Of a stretch of DNA of 64,000 bases, positions 29,073 to 37,904 are shown piece by piece. Under the pieces are notes generated by a model that was not told the origin of the DNA, did not search any database, and saw only the letters and a program-made list of their open reading frames with translations. The position numbers and the translations under genes were made by a program. Positions within the stretch are counted from its first letter, which is position 1; the number at the start of each line of letters is the position of its first letter. Source of the DNA: Gimesia chilikensis (GTDB lineage: Bacteria > Planctomycetota > Planctomycetia > Planctomycetales > Planctomycetaceae); the NCBI RefSeq assembly GCF_008329715.1, contig NZ_VTSR01000006.1, positions 310,001-374,000 on the forward strand, given 5' to 3'.

Positions 29073-30104
29073 CTAAACTGACCGCGAGCCACTCGCAACA
29101 GCCGACGCATCGTGCGGATGCAGGCTCTCGAGGTGATTGATCTCCACGCGGAAGTCTTTCACACCCTCGTAGCTGTCCAGGGCCGCTTTCAGTTTGCGGG
29201 CCGCATCTTCGCAGAACATCAGGTTGGCACCATTCAGTCGCGCGAACTCCTGCTCGTCTTCGCGTTTCACCGCGGTCTGCACCGGAGTCGCAATCACCCG
29301 TTCCAGGTAATCGATCAGTGTCTCGATCGGGAACTCGTCCACACCCTCTTCCAGTTCTACGGTCACGTCCGCGTGACTGCGCTGGCTGTGAGGAACTGCC
29401 AGAATCGCGTCCGGCGTGCCCAGCCATTCGAAGATCTCATCATGTGAGAGCTCGCTCCGGTCGCCGAAAGATCGTTCGAACGCCTGCTGGATCAGCTGAC
29501 GCGACAGCGCAGCCGAACAGGGGCAGGCACTGGAGTAAGTCAGCTGCACCGTGAGTTGATGGCGGAATTTGCCCTGCTGATAGGCACTCTGAATCGTCAC
29601 CGGGTAGGCCCGCCAGCCGGCATGATCAGAAAGCAGCGCGGGCCGCTTCATCGAATGCTCGTACTTGAGGGTCAGGTAACTGTTCGAACTCATGTCGGCG
29701 TGCGTCTTGACGAAGTCCTGCAGGATCTCGTTGACCACAGGCATCGACAGTTCCGCATCTGCCAGCCGATTGTTCAGGCTCAGGAACAGACGCGACATGT
29801 GAATGCCTTTCACACGTTCGTTGTCCAGACTGACGGCGGCATCGGCCCGTGCCGGGGTCCGGAAGACTTCACCGGCGGCATCCCGCAGACGCAGCACCAG
29901 CTCCACGCCCGACATCCCTACCCGATCCAGGGTCCCCCCGATATGCGGCTCTGATTCATTGGCAACATCGGGTAAAACTCGAGAAATCGGAGTCACACCG
30001 GCACCAGCGGAAGAAAGCGGTTGTCTGCCTTGCTCTGCAGAATCCATCTGCTTGAGGTTCAGTACATCGGATACAAATTCAAACATGCAAACGTCTTTCA
30101 TCAT
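29073..30104 (-). CDS. folE2: GTP cyclohydrolase FolE2 (type IB)
   Basis: A 343-residue GTP cyclohydrolase IB, which makes 7,8-dihydroneopterin triphosphate from GTP for folate and queuosine synthesis. Unlike FolE it does not strictly need zinc. The FolE2 blocks are clear: RVGMSGVELVLRL, the active-site strand DNERVKGIHMSRLFLSL, SNSYLTLKYEHSMKRPAL, the catalytic cysteine loop TYSSACPCSAALSRQL, and PHSQRSHADVTVEL with HADV. The end is REDEQEFARLNGANLMFCED then HLESLHPHDA. The N-terminus is ~60 residues longer than the minimal family and of low conservation. ATG 30104 is the longest choice; 30086 or 30047 could be the real start. It converges on the large membrane protein gene. Confidence 0.94.
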   Translation of the reverse strand: MMKDVCMFEFVSDVLNLKQMDSAEQGRQPLSSAGAGVTPISRVLPDVANESEPHIGGTLDRVGMSGVELVLRLRDAAGEVFRTPARADAAVSLDNERVKGIHMSRLFLSLNNRLADAELSMPVVNEILQDFVKTHADMSSNSYLTLKYEHSMKRPALLSDHAGWRAYPVTIQSAYQQGKFRHQLTVQLTYSSACPCSAALSRQLIQQAFERSFGDRSELSHDEIFEWLGTPDAILAVPHSQRSHADVTVELEEGVDEFPIETLIDYLERVIATPVQTAVKREDEQEFARLNGANLMFCEDAARKLKAALDSYEGVKDFRVEINHLESLHPHDASAVASGSRSV

Positions 30105-30425
30105 CCAGTCTCAGGTGAAACGTCGAGTTCACTAAAGATTGTTCTATTCTTAATGGTATTCAGGTGCTGCCGGTTACTATAGCAAAACCTTGCCATTATA
30201 TCATTTAGTCCGCCTGATTCTTTTTTCAAGTATCAAAATTCGATAAACGGACCTGTTTTATCGCTTTAGATGCTGATTTCTACTGATTTTACGGCGAAAA
30301 CCATTTCCAGACACTCCGGGCCATTTCTCACCCCCAGCAACGTGGATCAGGCCGACAGTTGACGGATCACACTGAACAGGGTGCCCTCTGCCCTGCATTC
30401 ACAGCACCACCCATACGCCACCCGT
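30105..30425. other. Intergenic region upstream of folE2
   Basis: 320 bp between two minus-strand genes, A+T-rich towards folE2, where a promoter is expected. No known riboswitch fold (such as a THF or preQ1 element) was recognised by eye and no terminator is evident. Confidence 0.4.
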
Positions 30426-31532
30426 CTATTGCAGTGGCAGCAGATCCGACGCTTCAGGTCCGCGCGCAGCCCACTCCCAGCCTTGAGGAGGCGTCAGGGT
30501 TTGAATGGGAATCGGCTGTGGTGCCTGGCGAATGAAACCCGGCTGTTGCAGAGGTGTATACATCGAGGCCTGCTGGATCTGCGTAGGCTGATTCTGCTGG
30601 GTTAGAAAATGTGACAGGCGATTGGTCTCGGTATGCATCGGATTCAGGGTCAACGCCTGCGTCACGGCCGGATACACCTTCTCCATCTGGCCGTCCTGCA
30701 GACAGGCATAAGCCACGCGATACCAGTCATCGGCAGTCACATCCTTACGATTCTTTAGTGACTCCTCCAGCGAAGCGACCGAATCACTCCACCGACGGTC
30801 GGCTCCATAAGCAATCCCCAGCAGCCATTGCGCCTCGGCCCGTTGATCGATGGTCGCACTGTTGTTATGACAGATCGGCCGCAGGATTGGTGTTGCCCGG
30901 TTATGCTCGCCCATCTTGATTTCCAGCGACGCCAGCTTCAAACGGGAAACGATGTTGTAAGGATCGACCTGTAATACACGGTGATAAGTCTCGATCGCCG
31001 TCCCGTTCAGACCGGCCAGCTCTTCCAGTTCCCCCTTTAAAATCAGGGCCCGGATGTTGGTCGGATCGAGGTTCAGCCCCAGCTCCAGGTTCTTGAGCGC
31101 GTCGGTATACTGCTTCTTCTCATACAGCAGATAAGACAGATCGATGTAAGGCCGGGGATCGTCGGGGTCCAGCACAGTCGTCCGCTGCAACTGCTGGATG
31201 GCTTCTTCCGAATAACCGTTGGCAATCAGAAACTCGGAGAGCTGCTGTCGCACTGCCGCATTGTTCGGGTTGTTGGCCACCGCCCGCTTCAACAGTTCTG
31301 CCGCCTGTTCCTGTCGACCACTCTCGGTCGCCACGCGAACCTGTTCTACCAGCTCCTGCGATTCCGAATCCCGCATCGCCATCTTCTGTTTCCAGGAAGA
31401 GCAACCCGGGCCGGTCAGCATGAGCAGACACAACCAGCAGCACATTCCCGGGACGCACCCTCTCTGACTTAGAGACGACAACGCTCTGACCAGGGAGAAC
31501 AGGTTTTCAGGAAAGCCACGCATGAAATCCAT
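30426..31532 (-). CDS. TPR-repeat lipoprotein
   Basis: A 368-residue protein. A long basic N-terminus leads into a hydrophobic segment (CCWLCLLMLTGPGC), whose final cysteine at about residue 44 is a probable lipidation site. A short helix follows, then about six tetratricopeptide repeats (about 60-300). Recognisable repeats include EQAAELLKRAVANNPNNAA, EEAIQQLQRTTVLDPDDPRP, TDALKNLELGLNLDPTNIRA and TAIETYHRVLQVDPYNIVS. The last ~60 residues are Gln/Pro-rich and likely unstructured. It is presumably a membrane-anchored periplasmic scaffold for protein assembly; the partner is unknown. The start at 31532 is used because the purine run GAGTGAA precedes it, but an ATG nine bases on is possible. 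Confidence 0.86.
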   Translation of the reverse strand: MDFMRGFPENLFSLVRALSSLSQRGCVPGMCCWLCLLMLTGPGCSSWKQKMAMRDSESQELVEQVRVATESGRQEQAAELLKRAVANNPNNAAVRQQLSEFLIANGYSEEAIQQLQRTTVLDPDDPRPYIDLSYLLYEKKQYTDALKNLELGLNLDPTNIRALILKGELEELAGLNGTAIETYHRVLQVDPYNIVSRLKLASLEIKMGEHNRATPILRPICHNNSATIDQRAEAQWLLGIAYGADRRWSDSVASLEESLKNRKDVTADDWYRVAYACLQDGQMEKVYPAVTQALTLNPMHTETNRLSHFLTQQNQPTQIQQASMYTPLQQPGFIRQAPQPIPIQTLTPPQGWEWAARGPEASDLLPLQ

Positions 31533-32114
31533 TTCACTCGTTGACCGACAGACCAGTACATCACATCCAGTTTCGCAAACAGGAATCAGCCCATAACCCC
31601 TGCCTCGACCGGTCGCCGACTGCGCAAGTTACCATTTTCCGCCAATTACGGGTAGAGGAACTCACCTCGAAACAGCACCGGCGCGCCGGAAAGGTTCCCC
31701 CTCGCTCACCGCTCCTGGACGGAGGGAACAGAAATTTCGATAAGTTTTTTTCTCACATCAACTTATCCAAATCCGTTAATGCCAGACACGCTTCAGAAGT
31801 CCTCTGAGAGCGTTATCTCCTACGAAACGTGTTTGATCACGCAACCTTGCAGTTTAGATAAAATAGTGATATTCGCGAATCATTATAAATCATCGCGCAA
31901 AAACTTAGTTGATCCGACCCGCGTAGCGATCACAATCATTGACATCGGCACGATTGGCAGGGTACAACAGGGTAACTAAAGGATTAGCTAGTCGAAACTT
32001 TCGATACAATTGGAACTTTAGAGAAACTGGCGTGATGGACTACGTCTTCTTTCGGCATGGCTTTCTGCCCCTGGTCGTGCAACAGTGTGGCTCGATTTTA
32101 AAAAGGTCGAATGG
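31533..32114. other. Long intergenic region, no gene recognised
   Basis: About 580 bp of A+T-rich DNA upstream of both a minus-strand and a plus-strand gene. The frames within it (for example 31541-31807) lack good starts and any recognisable product. The size would allow a small RNA, but no terminator-like hairpin with a T run was seen to support one. Confidence 0.45.
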
Positions 32115-33344
32115 ATGATGAGTCTTTCCAAAAACGTGAATCTGAAAAAAGTGTGTCTGACAGTCGGCTGTCTGCTGGCGGTCAGTCTGGTTTCCGTTCC
32201 TGAATCTTCTGCCGGGATCATTCCCTGGACCTACAACGCCATTTTTGGTCCCAGCCGCAATGGTCCGATGTACTACGGAGCCGGATATGCACCCGCTCCT
32301 TACACGACCAATTACGGTGGTTACGGCATGACGGGTTCCTGCAACAGCTGTGGCCCCAACACCGGCTACGGCTACACCAGCTACTACGGCGGCACCAGCC
32401 GTGCTGCCTCACGTCGCAGCTCCCGCGCCGCTTATCGCTGGTACCTGATCAACAACCCGCAGGCTGTCGGCGTCAGCTACCGCAACTTTAATGGTGGCGG
32501 CAACATGTATGCTTCCACGGTCGGCTACGGTCCTGCTGCAGGCTGCTGTTCCCCTTGTGGAATGGGTGGCTGCTCAACCGGTGCCTGCGGCATGGGCGGA
32601 TGCAGCACAGGCAACTGTGGCGTCTCCTATCCTCCGGCCAGTGCCAGCACACCGACTCCCGAGCCCAACAACACCACCAACGGTGCCAAGGTTCCGGAAC
32701 CCCGCGAAATTGAGAGCACTCCTCCCAAAACTTATGCCGAAGAGCCCATGAATCCCGGTAACCCCGGCGGCAACGTGGAAGATTCCGGCTTCGGTGAACG
32801 TCGTTACGATCGCAAAACCCCCATGGATACTCCCATGCCGGGCAATGAAGCAGAAGACCTCTTCAAAGAACCGCTGAAACGGGACGCAACCGAGTCTCCC
32901 ATGCCGGGCAGCAGCAATCCTCCCGCACAGCCAAACTTCGGCACAGAACCTTCGCAGCCCGGCTTCGGTCCCGAGCCCTCTCAGCCCGGCTTCGGCCCTG
33001 AGAAGAAATCGGATGACGATCTGTTTGGTTCTCCGGACAACAAGGCCTTCAAGCCAACTCCGGATGGCAAGATGCCTGAATCAACCATCCAGCAGAAAAA
33101 GGCCGCTCCGACCACTCAGCCGGAGAAGAAAGCTCCCAAAGCGGAACAGGAAACCAACCACCTGCCTCCTCTGCGTGTGCGTCCTCTGAATCTCGATCAG
33201 AAGATCACCTGGAAGTCAGCACCACGGGCTGATCGCCTGACAATCCGTGCTCACTTCTCTGCACCAAAGATCGCCAAGCAGGATGTTCCTTCGAACTCAG
33301 GCTGGTATGCCATCGATGACACCGCCAAAGTTGCCAGCAACTAA
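32115..33344 (+). CDS. Secreted Cys/Gly/Tyr- and Pro-rich protein
   Basis: A 409-residue exported protein starting at ATG 32115, with AAGG 8 nt upstream. The signal peptide (VCLTVGCLLAVSLVSVPESSAG) is followed by a Gly/Tyr/Asn-rich stretch (GYAPAPYTTNYGGYGMTGS), a Ser/Arg patch (RAASRRSSRAAYRW) and a cysteine-rich repeat (CGMGGCSTGACGMGGCSTG). A Pro/Glu-rich region then contains short repeats: TPMPGNEAED and SPMPGSSNPP, and the QPGFGPE unit in two or three copies at about 290-310. The C-terminal ~60 residues (HLPPLRVRPLNLDQKITWKS) look more ordered. Low complexity and paired cysteines suggest a cross-linked cell-envelope or matrix protein. No named family is recognised. A terminator follows. 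Confidence 0.8.
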   Translation: MMSLSKNVNLKKVCLTVGCLLAVSLVSVPESSAGIIPWTYNAIFGPSRNGPMYYGAGYAPAPYTTNYGGYGMTGSCNSCGPNTGYGYTSYYGGTSRAASRRSSRAAYRWYLINNPQAVGVSYRNFNGGGNMYASTVGYGPAAGCCSPCGMGGCSTGACGMGGCSTGNCGVSYPPASASTPTPEPNNTTNGAKVPEPREIESTPPKTYAEEPMNPGNPGGNVEDSGFGERRYDRKTPMDTPMPGNEAEDLFKEPLKRDATESPMPGSSNPPAQPNFGTEPSQPGFGPEPSQPGFGPEKKSDDDLFGSPDNKAFKPTPDGKMPESTIQQKKAAPTTQPEKKAPKAEQETNHLPPLRVRPLNLDQKITWKSAPRADRLTIRAHFSAPKIAKQDVPSNSGWYAIDDTAKVASN

Positions 33345-33381
33345 CACCGGCAATTAACGGCTGACATCAACCGACTTTTAC

Positions 33382-33416
33382 AAAGTGCAAGTGCTTCACC
33401 GCCTTGCACTTTTTTT
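33382..33416 (+). terminator. Rho-independent terminator of the Cys/Gly-rich protein gene
   Basis: The stem AAAGTGCAAG / CTTGCACTTT with an 11-nt loop runs into seven T. It lies about 40 bp past the stop codon. Confidence 0.92.
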
Positions 33417-33488
33417 ATGCGCCGGTCACGTTATTGTAACAGGAGAGAAACCCGCACATCATTTACGACCTTCATCCGGATTCGGAAC

Positions 33489-35210
33489 ATGCAAAACGCT
33501 GAAATCGCCCGTCAGTTTGAGGAACTCGCCGACCTCCTGGAAATTCAGGGAGCCAACCCCTTTCGCCTCCGGGCCTATCGCAACGCAGCCCGCACCATCT
33601 CCGGCCTGCCCGACTCGATCCAGGAGATCGTCCACAACGATCCCAAAGAACTGCAGGAACTCCCGGGCATCGGCAAAGACCTCGCCGAAAAAATTCAGAC
33701 CATCGTGGAATCATCCACACTGCCGCAACTCGAAGAGCTCAAAGAACAGATCCCCCCGGACGTCGTCCGCATGCTGGATATCCCCGGCATCGGTCCCAAG
33801 AAAGTCGCCTTCCTCTTCTCCGAACTCAACATCCATTCGCTCGACGATCTCAAGGCGGCTGCCGAGAACGGCGTCATCGCCGAACAGAAAGGCTTCGGCA
33901 AGAAAACGGAACAGATCATCCTCGAAGGTCTCGAACAGCTGAACCAGATCGGCGACCGCGTCCGGCTCGCGGAAGCCAAAGCCCAGTCCGATGCCATCAT
34001 CGCCGATCTCGGCCAGCTCGACTCCGTACAGCACATCTCTGAAGCAGGCAGCTGTCGTCGTCGCAAAGAGACCGTCGGCGATCTAGATATTCTCGTCACG
34101 TCCAGCGAACCCGACGAAGTCATGGATGCCCTCGCCGATCATGAACTGGTCAGTAAGGTCCTCGCCCGCGGCGATACCAAGCAGCGCGTGCGGCTCAATT
34201 CCGGACTGGAGCTCGACCTGCGTGTGGTCCCCGAGGAATCCTACGGCGCCGCCCTGCTCTATTTCACCGGTTCCAAAGAACACAACATCGTCCTCCGCCG
34301 CCGCTCCCAGGATCGCGGGCTCAAACTCAACGAATACGGGCTCTTCAAAAAAGACAAACTCGTCTCGGGCAAAACCGAGGAAGAGGTTTATAAATCGCTC
34401 GACCTCCCCTGGATTCCGCCCGAAATCCGCGAGAATCGCATGGAGTTCACCGCAGCCGAAAACAACGAACTGCCCGAGTTGATCGAACTCAAACAGATCC
34501 GCGGCGACCTGCACATGCACACCACCGCCACTGACGGCAAAGCCTCGATCCAGGAAATGGCCGAAGGAGCGCTCGCCAAAGGTTATCAGTACATCGCCAT
34601 CACCGATCACTCCAAGCGGGTCACGATGGCCAACGGCCTTGATGCGAAGCGGCTGCGGGCCCACTGGAAAGAAATCGAAAAGGTTCAGCAGAAGGTCCCC
34701 GACATTCAGATCCTCAAAGGCATCGAATGCGACATCCTCGAAGACGGCACCATGGACCTCCCCGACGACGTGCTCAGCGAAGCCGACTGGGTCATCGCCG
34801 TGTTGCACTACGGACTCAAACAACCGCAGGACCAGATCAACAAACGCCTGCTCAACGCGATTCAAAATCCGCATGTCTCCATTCTGGGGCATCTCTCCGG
34901 TCGCCTGATCGGCAAACGACCGGGAGCCGACCTCAATTACGGCGAGATCCTCAAAGCCGCCGCTGACCACGGCGTCATGCTGGAAATCAATGCCCATCCC
35001 ATGCGACTCGATATCGACGACATTCATGCCGCCCGCGCCAAAGAACTCGGAATTCCGATTGTCATCAACACCGATGCCCACAGCGTCGGCGGACTGGACG
35101 TGATGCAGTACGGCGTCTACCAGGCCCGCCGTGCCGGACTGACGAAAAAAGATGTCGCCAACACGAAAACCTGGAAACAGTTTGAGAAACTCCTCAAAAA
35201 GTCGCGTTAA
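33489..35210 (+). CDS. polX: DNA polymerase/3'-5' exonuclease PolX
   Basis: A 573-residue family X polymerase with a C-terminal PHP exonuclease, acting in DNA repair. The N-terminal helix-hairpin-helix domain has [20 protein letters not shown] and [16 protein letters not shown], with a second hairpin [15 protein letters not shown]. The nucleotidyltransferase core has [19 protein letters not shown] (the G-S and DLD metal residues), [15 protein letters not shown] and [14 protein letters not shown]. The PHP domain begins with [13 protein letters not shown], continues with [18 protein letters not shown] and GHLSGRL, and ends with [10 protein letters not shown] and [10 protein letters not shown], so its metal ligands are intact. 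The start at ATG 33489 fits the family; the frame extends further upstream without conserved content. The gene precedes an AAA ATPase by 69 bp. Confidence 0.96.
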   Translation: MQNAEIARQFEELADLLEIQGANPFRLRAYRNAARTISGLPDSIQEIVHNDPKELQELPGIGKDLAEKIQTIVESSTLPQLEELKEQIPPDVVRMLDIPGIGPKKVAFLFSELNIHSLDDLKAAAENGVIAEQKGFGKKTEQIILEGLEQLNQIGDRVRLAEAKAQSDAIIADLGQLDSVQHISEAGSCRRRKETVGDLDILVTSSEPDEVMDALADHELVSKVLARGDTKQRVRLNSGLELDLRVVPEESYGAALLYFTGSKEHNIVLRRRSQDRGLKLNEYGLFKKDKLVSGKTEEEVYKSLDLPWIPPEIRENRMEFTAAENNELPELIELKQIRGDLHMHTTATDGKASIQEMAEGALAKGYQYIAITDHSKRVTMANGLDAKRLRAHWKEIEKVQQKVPDIQILKGIECDILEDGTMDLPDDVLSEADWVIAVLHYGLKQPQDQINKRLLNAIQNPHVSILGHLSGRLIGKRPGADLNYGEILKAAADHGVMLEINAHPMRLDIDDIHAARAKELGIPIVINTDAHSVGGLDVMQYGVYQARRAGLTKKDVANTKTWKQFEKLLKKSR

Positions 35211-35279
35211 ACATTGATCCAAAGCTGCCGGGATACCGTTACCACGCCCAGGTCATCAGTCTGCAGAGGAAGCAATCAC

Positions 35280-36767
35280 ATGTCGAACACGCTGGAACTG
35301 TTAATCCGTTCGGGAAATCCTTTCATCTCGATCGAAACGCTGGATGAACAACGGGCCCAGGAAGTCGTCCAGAAAGTCGCCCGCGGTCTGAAGATGACGC
35401 TCTACGAATGGTCCGCCACCAGTGGTCTCTGTAAATCGGATCATGGCAAACTGAAGCCGGCGCTCGTCCCCGGCGGCAAACCGGATCAGGCACTGAGCTT
35501 CATCCACCAGAACACCGATGCCGACATCATCCTCTTCAAAGACCTCGGTGCCTACTGTCGCGACAGTGTCGTCAATCGCATGCTCCGCGACCTGATGCAA
35601 ACCTGCCACGACAAAAAATCGACATTCATCCTCGTCGATGCCTTCCCGCTCCCCGATGAAATCAAACGCTTCACAGTCCGCTACGAAATCGGCTGGCCTG
35701 ACGCCAACGAACTCTCCGCAGTCATCAAGCAGACCTATAACCGCATCAAGCGGGAGAGCGATTCCGAAATCACGGCCCGCCTGACCCGCCACGAAATGGA
35801 ACAGCTGGTGCTCACGCTCCGCGGTCTCAGTTGCAGTGAAGTCGAACGAGTCATCAGTTCCGCCATCCTGCAGGACAACGACCTCAACGCCAACGACCTG
35901 CCGCATATCATCGAAGCCAAACGCACGCTCCTCGGCTCCACAGGCTGCCTGGAAGCAATCGCCGTCGATGTCAAACCGGAAGAAGTCGGCGGTCTCAGTA
36001 AACTCAAGGACTGGCTTAAACTGCGTCGCGGCGGCTTCACCCGCCAGGCACAGGAGTTCGGCATCGAACCTCCCCGCGGCGTGCTCATGCTCGGCGTCCC
36101 CGGTTCCGGCAAGAGCCTCTGTGCCAAAATGGTCGCCTCCGACTGGAACATGCCCCTGCTCCGACTCGATCCGGGCATGCTCTATCAGAAATTCATCGGC
36201 GAAAGTGAAAGCCAGCTCCGGCAGGCACTCTCGCAGGCCGAATCCATGGCCCCCGTGATTCTCTGGATCGATGAAATTGAAAAAGCATTCGCTTCCGCAT
36301 CTGCATCCTCATCCGACGGCGGCCTGTCTAAACGCATGTTCGGCACCCTGCTCGCCTGGATGCAGGACCATCGCCATCCGATTTTCATCATCGCCACTGC
36401 AAATGACATCTCGGCGCTGCCCCCCGAACTGATGCGGAAGGGACGCTTCGATGAAGTCTTCTTCGTCGATCTCCCCAACGCGGCCTCCCGGGAGCAGATC
36501 CTCAAGATCCACATTCAACGCCGCAAGCGCGACTCGGACCAGTACGACCTCCGCTCCCTGGCCGCGATGGCCGACGACTTCACCGGCTCGGAACTGGAAC
36601 AGGCAGTGATGTCAGGACTCTTCGCCGCGTTCTCCGAAAACGCGGAACTGGAAGACCGCCACATCGCCTCTGAAATCCAGAAAACCCGCCCCCTGGCCGT
36701 CGTCATGCGCGAACGCATCGCCGAACTCCGCCACTGGGCCAACAACCGCTGCGTCCCCGCAGACTGA
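35280..36767 (+). CDS. Ycf46-like AAA ATPase
   Basis: A 495-residue AAA+ ATPase of the Ycf46 type. The N-terminal third (LELLIRSGNPFISIETLDEQ, IILFKDLGAYCRD, STFILVDAFPLPDEIKRF) is the degenerate first ATPase-like domain of this group. The second domain is catalytic: Walker A MLGVPGSGKSLCAKMVA, Walker B ILWIDEIEKAF, sensor-1 FIIATANDISALPPELMRKG and arginine finger RFDEVFFVDLP. The C-terminal helical bundle (DDFTGSELEQAVMSG) is also present. The function of bacterial members is poorly known; cyanobacterial Ycf46 has been tied to CO2 response, but that need not apply here. GAGGAAG lies 7 nt before ATG 35280, fixing the start. It may share a transcript with polX. Confidence 0.92.
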   Translation: MSNTLELLIRSGNPFISIETLDEQRAQEVVQKVARGLKMTLYEWSATSGLCKSDHGKLKPALVPGGKPDQALSFIHQNTDADIILFKDLGAYCRDSVVNRMLRDLMQTCHDKKSTFILVDAFPLPDEIKRFTVRYEIGWPDANELSAVIKQTYNRIKRESDSEITARLTRHEMEQLVLTLRGLSCSEVERVISSAILQDNDLNANDLPHIIEAKRTLLGSTGCLEAIAVDVKPEEVGGLSKLKDWLKLRRGGFTRQAQEFGIEPPRGVLMLGVPGSGKSLCAKMVASDWNMPLLRLDPGMLYQKFIGESESQLRQALSQAESMAPVILWIDEIEKAFASASASSSDGGLSKRMFGTLLAWMQDHRHPIFIIATANDISALPPELMRKGRFDEVFFVDLPNAASREQILKIHIQRRKRDSDQYDLRSLAAMADDFTGSELEQAVMSGLFAAFSENAELEDRHIASEIQKTRPLAVVMRERIAELRHWANNRCVPAD

Positions 36768-36806
36768 GCCCGCTCGAAGCAGAACAGATCATCCCTCACC
36801 AGATCC

Positions 36807-36842
36807 GTAGGGTGCGGCCCCATGTGGCCGCCCGCCTGGCGA
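36807..36842 (+). repeat. Dispersed hairpin repeat H2, copy 2
   Basis: GTAGGGTGCGGCCCCATGTG and the following GCCGCCCGCCTGGCGA. The arms GCGGCC and GGCCGC pair around the same CCATGT loop as copy 1. Confidence 0.8.
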
Positions 36843-36885
36843 TAGACGAATATTGATCATATTTCCGACGGACCCAGATCAAAAA

Positions 36886-36950
36886 GGGTAGCCCCGGATG
36901 TAATCCGGGGTGAGCGCAGCGAACAAGAGGTCCCAGCTCACGCGTACAAC
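36886..36950 (+). repeat. Dispersed hairpin repeat H1, copy 2
   Basis: The arms CCCCGGAT and ATCCGGGG pair around GTA. The tail GAGCGCAGCGAACAAGAGGT continues with CCCAGCTCACG, matching the H1 copy at 48332. The rest of the 36768-37228 spacer shows nothing else recognisable. Confidence 0.8.
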
Positions 36951-37228
36951 ACATAAAATAAGTCGAATATAGATCCGGCACTATAAAACAAAACAGTAAG
37001 GCACCAGCCTTCGGTTCAATCCTCCCTCAAGCATTCCCCTCCACAAAGTTGTCACAACCACTCAACCATGTTGATTTTTAGCAACATCGTGTCACAACAT
37101 CGCTGCAGATTTCAAAAAAACAGTCTCGGCCGCCATTTCTTGCGATGCCGAGTTGAAAATCAGCGGGAAATGCGGGACAATTAACAACGTCGTAAGCTCA
37201 AGCTCCTTAATTCAATCTGAGGAATTTT

Positions 37229-37822
37229 ATGATTTCACCCACCACCTACCGCAGAGTGTTATATTCCGTCCTGGGAATTTGTCTGGCGATCTATGCCTGC
37301 ACAGCCGATGCAGCCGAGACTTCCGAAAAAACCAACGAAGTCAAAGTCAACGACATCACTCTCAAAGTGCCCGCCGACTGGAAAAATGCACCACCATCCA
37401 ACCGACTCCGTCTGGCTCAGTTCGAAATCCCCGCCGTCAAAGGGGACAAAGAACCGGCTGAGCTGGTGATCTCATCCTTCGGTGGAACCGGCGGTGGCAT
37501 CGCAGCCAACGTCTCCCGCTGGATTGGTCAGTTCAACAGCGATGGTCGCAAAGCGAAAGTCACTCAGGGTGAATCAGAACAAGGCAAGTATGTCTTCGTT
37601 GACATCTCGGGAACCTACAACAAATCCATCGGTCCGCCAATTCTGCGTAAAACCGAAGCTGTTCCCAATTCCCGCATGCTGGGTGTCATCCTGGCCGTTG
37701 AAGGGAAAGCGTACTACTTTCTCAAACTGACTGGTCCCGACAAAACCGTCGCGGAAGCTGCAGACGCACTCCGTACCTCATTCGGTGCCAGCGCCAAAGA
37801 TGAAAAGCCATTCGAACAATAA
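37229..37822 (+). CDS. Small secreted protein of unknown function
   Basis: A 197-residue exported protein with a signal peptide (VLYSVLGICLAIYACTADAAE, cleavage near residue 29). The mature domain has the pattern of alternating strands seen in many planctomycete secreted proteins: VKVNDITLKVPADWKNAPPS, ELVISSFGGTGGGIAANVSR, YVFVDISGTYN and RMLGVILAVEGKAYYFLKLT. This resembles a PsbP/MOG1-like or DUF-type fold that starts with a K.P..W signature, but no exact family is assigned. GAGGAATTTT precedes ATG 37229, a good ribosome-binding site. It lies 82 bp upstream of the pentahaem protein gene, though a terminator hairpin overlaps its stop codon, so co-transcription is likely limited. Confidence 0.8.
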   Translation: MISPTTYRRVLYSVLGICLAIYACTADAAETSEKTNEVKVNDITLKVPADWKNAPPSNRLRLAQFEIPAVKGDKEPAELVISSFGGTGGGIAANVSRWIGQFNSDGRKAKVTQGESEQGKYVFVDISGTYNKSIGPPILRKTEAVPNSRMLGVILAVEGKAYYFLKLTGPDKTVAEAADALRTSFGASAKDEKPFEQ

Positions 37823-37840
37823 CGAATGGCTGATTTTTTT
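37806..37840 (+). terminator. Rho-independent terminator overlapping a stop codon
   Basis: The stem AGCCATTCG / CGAATGGCT with an 8-nt loop is followed by GA and seven T. The left arm lies inside the last codons of the 37229-37822 gene. Confidence 0.85.
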
Positions 37841-37904
37841 ATTTCACCCGCGACTTAATTCGGGTTCTTAACAAACCCTCTGCCCCATTGAATTATCTGA
37901 AAAC

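Noticed and set aside
31541-31807. 88-codon frame in the long intergenic region
   Set aside because: No ribosome-binding site or plausible protein character; likely a chance frame.
34083-35222. 379-codon minus-strand frame opposite polX
   Set aside because: A shadow of the PolX gene, which has all catalytic motifs on the plus strand.
36960-37060. tRNA-like text (TTCGGTTCAATCC)
   Set aside because: Only a T-arm-like string is present; no acceptor stem, anticodon arm or CCA end could be paired around it.
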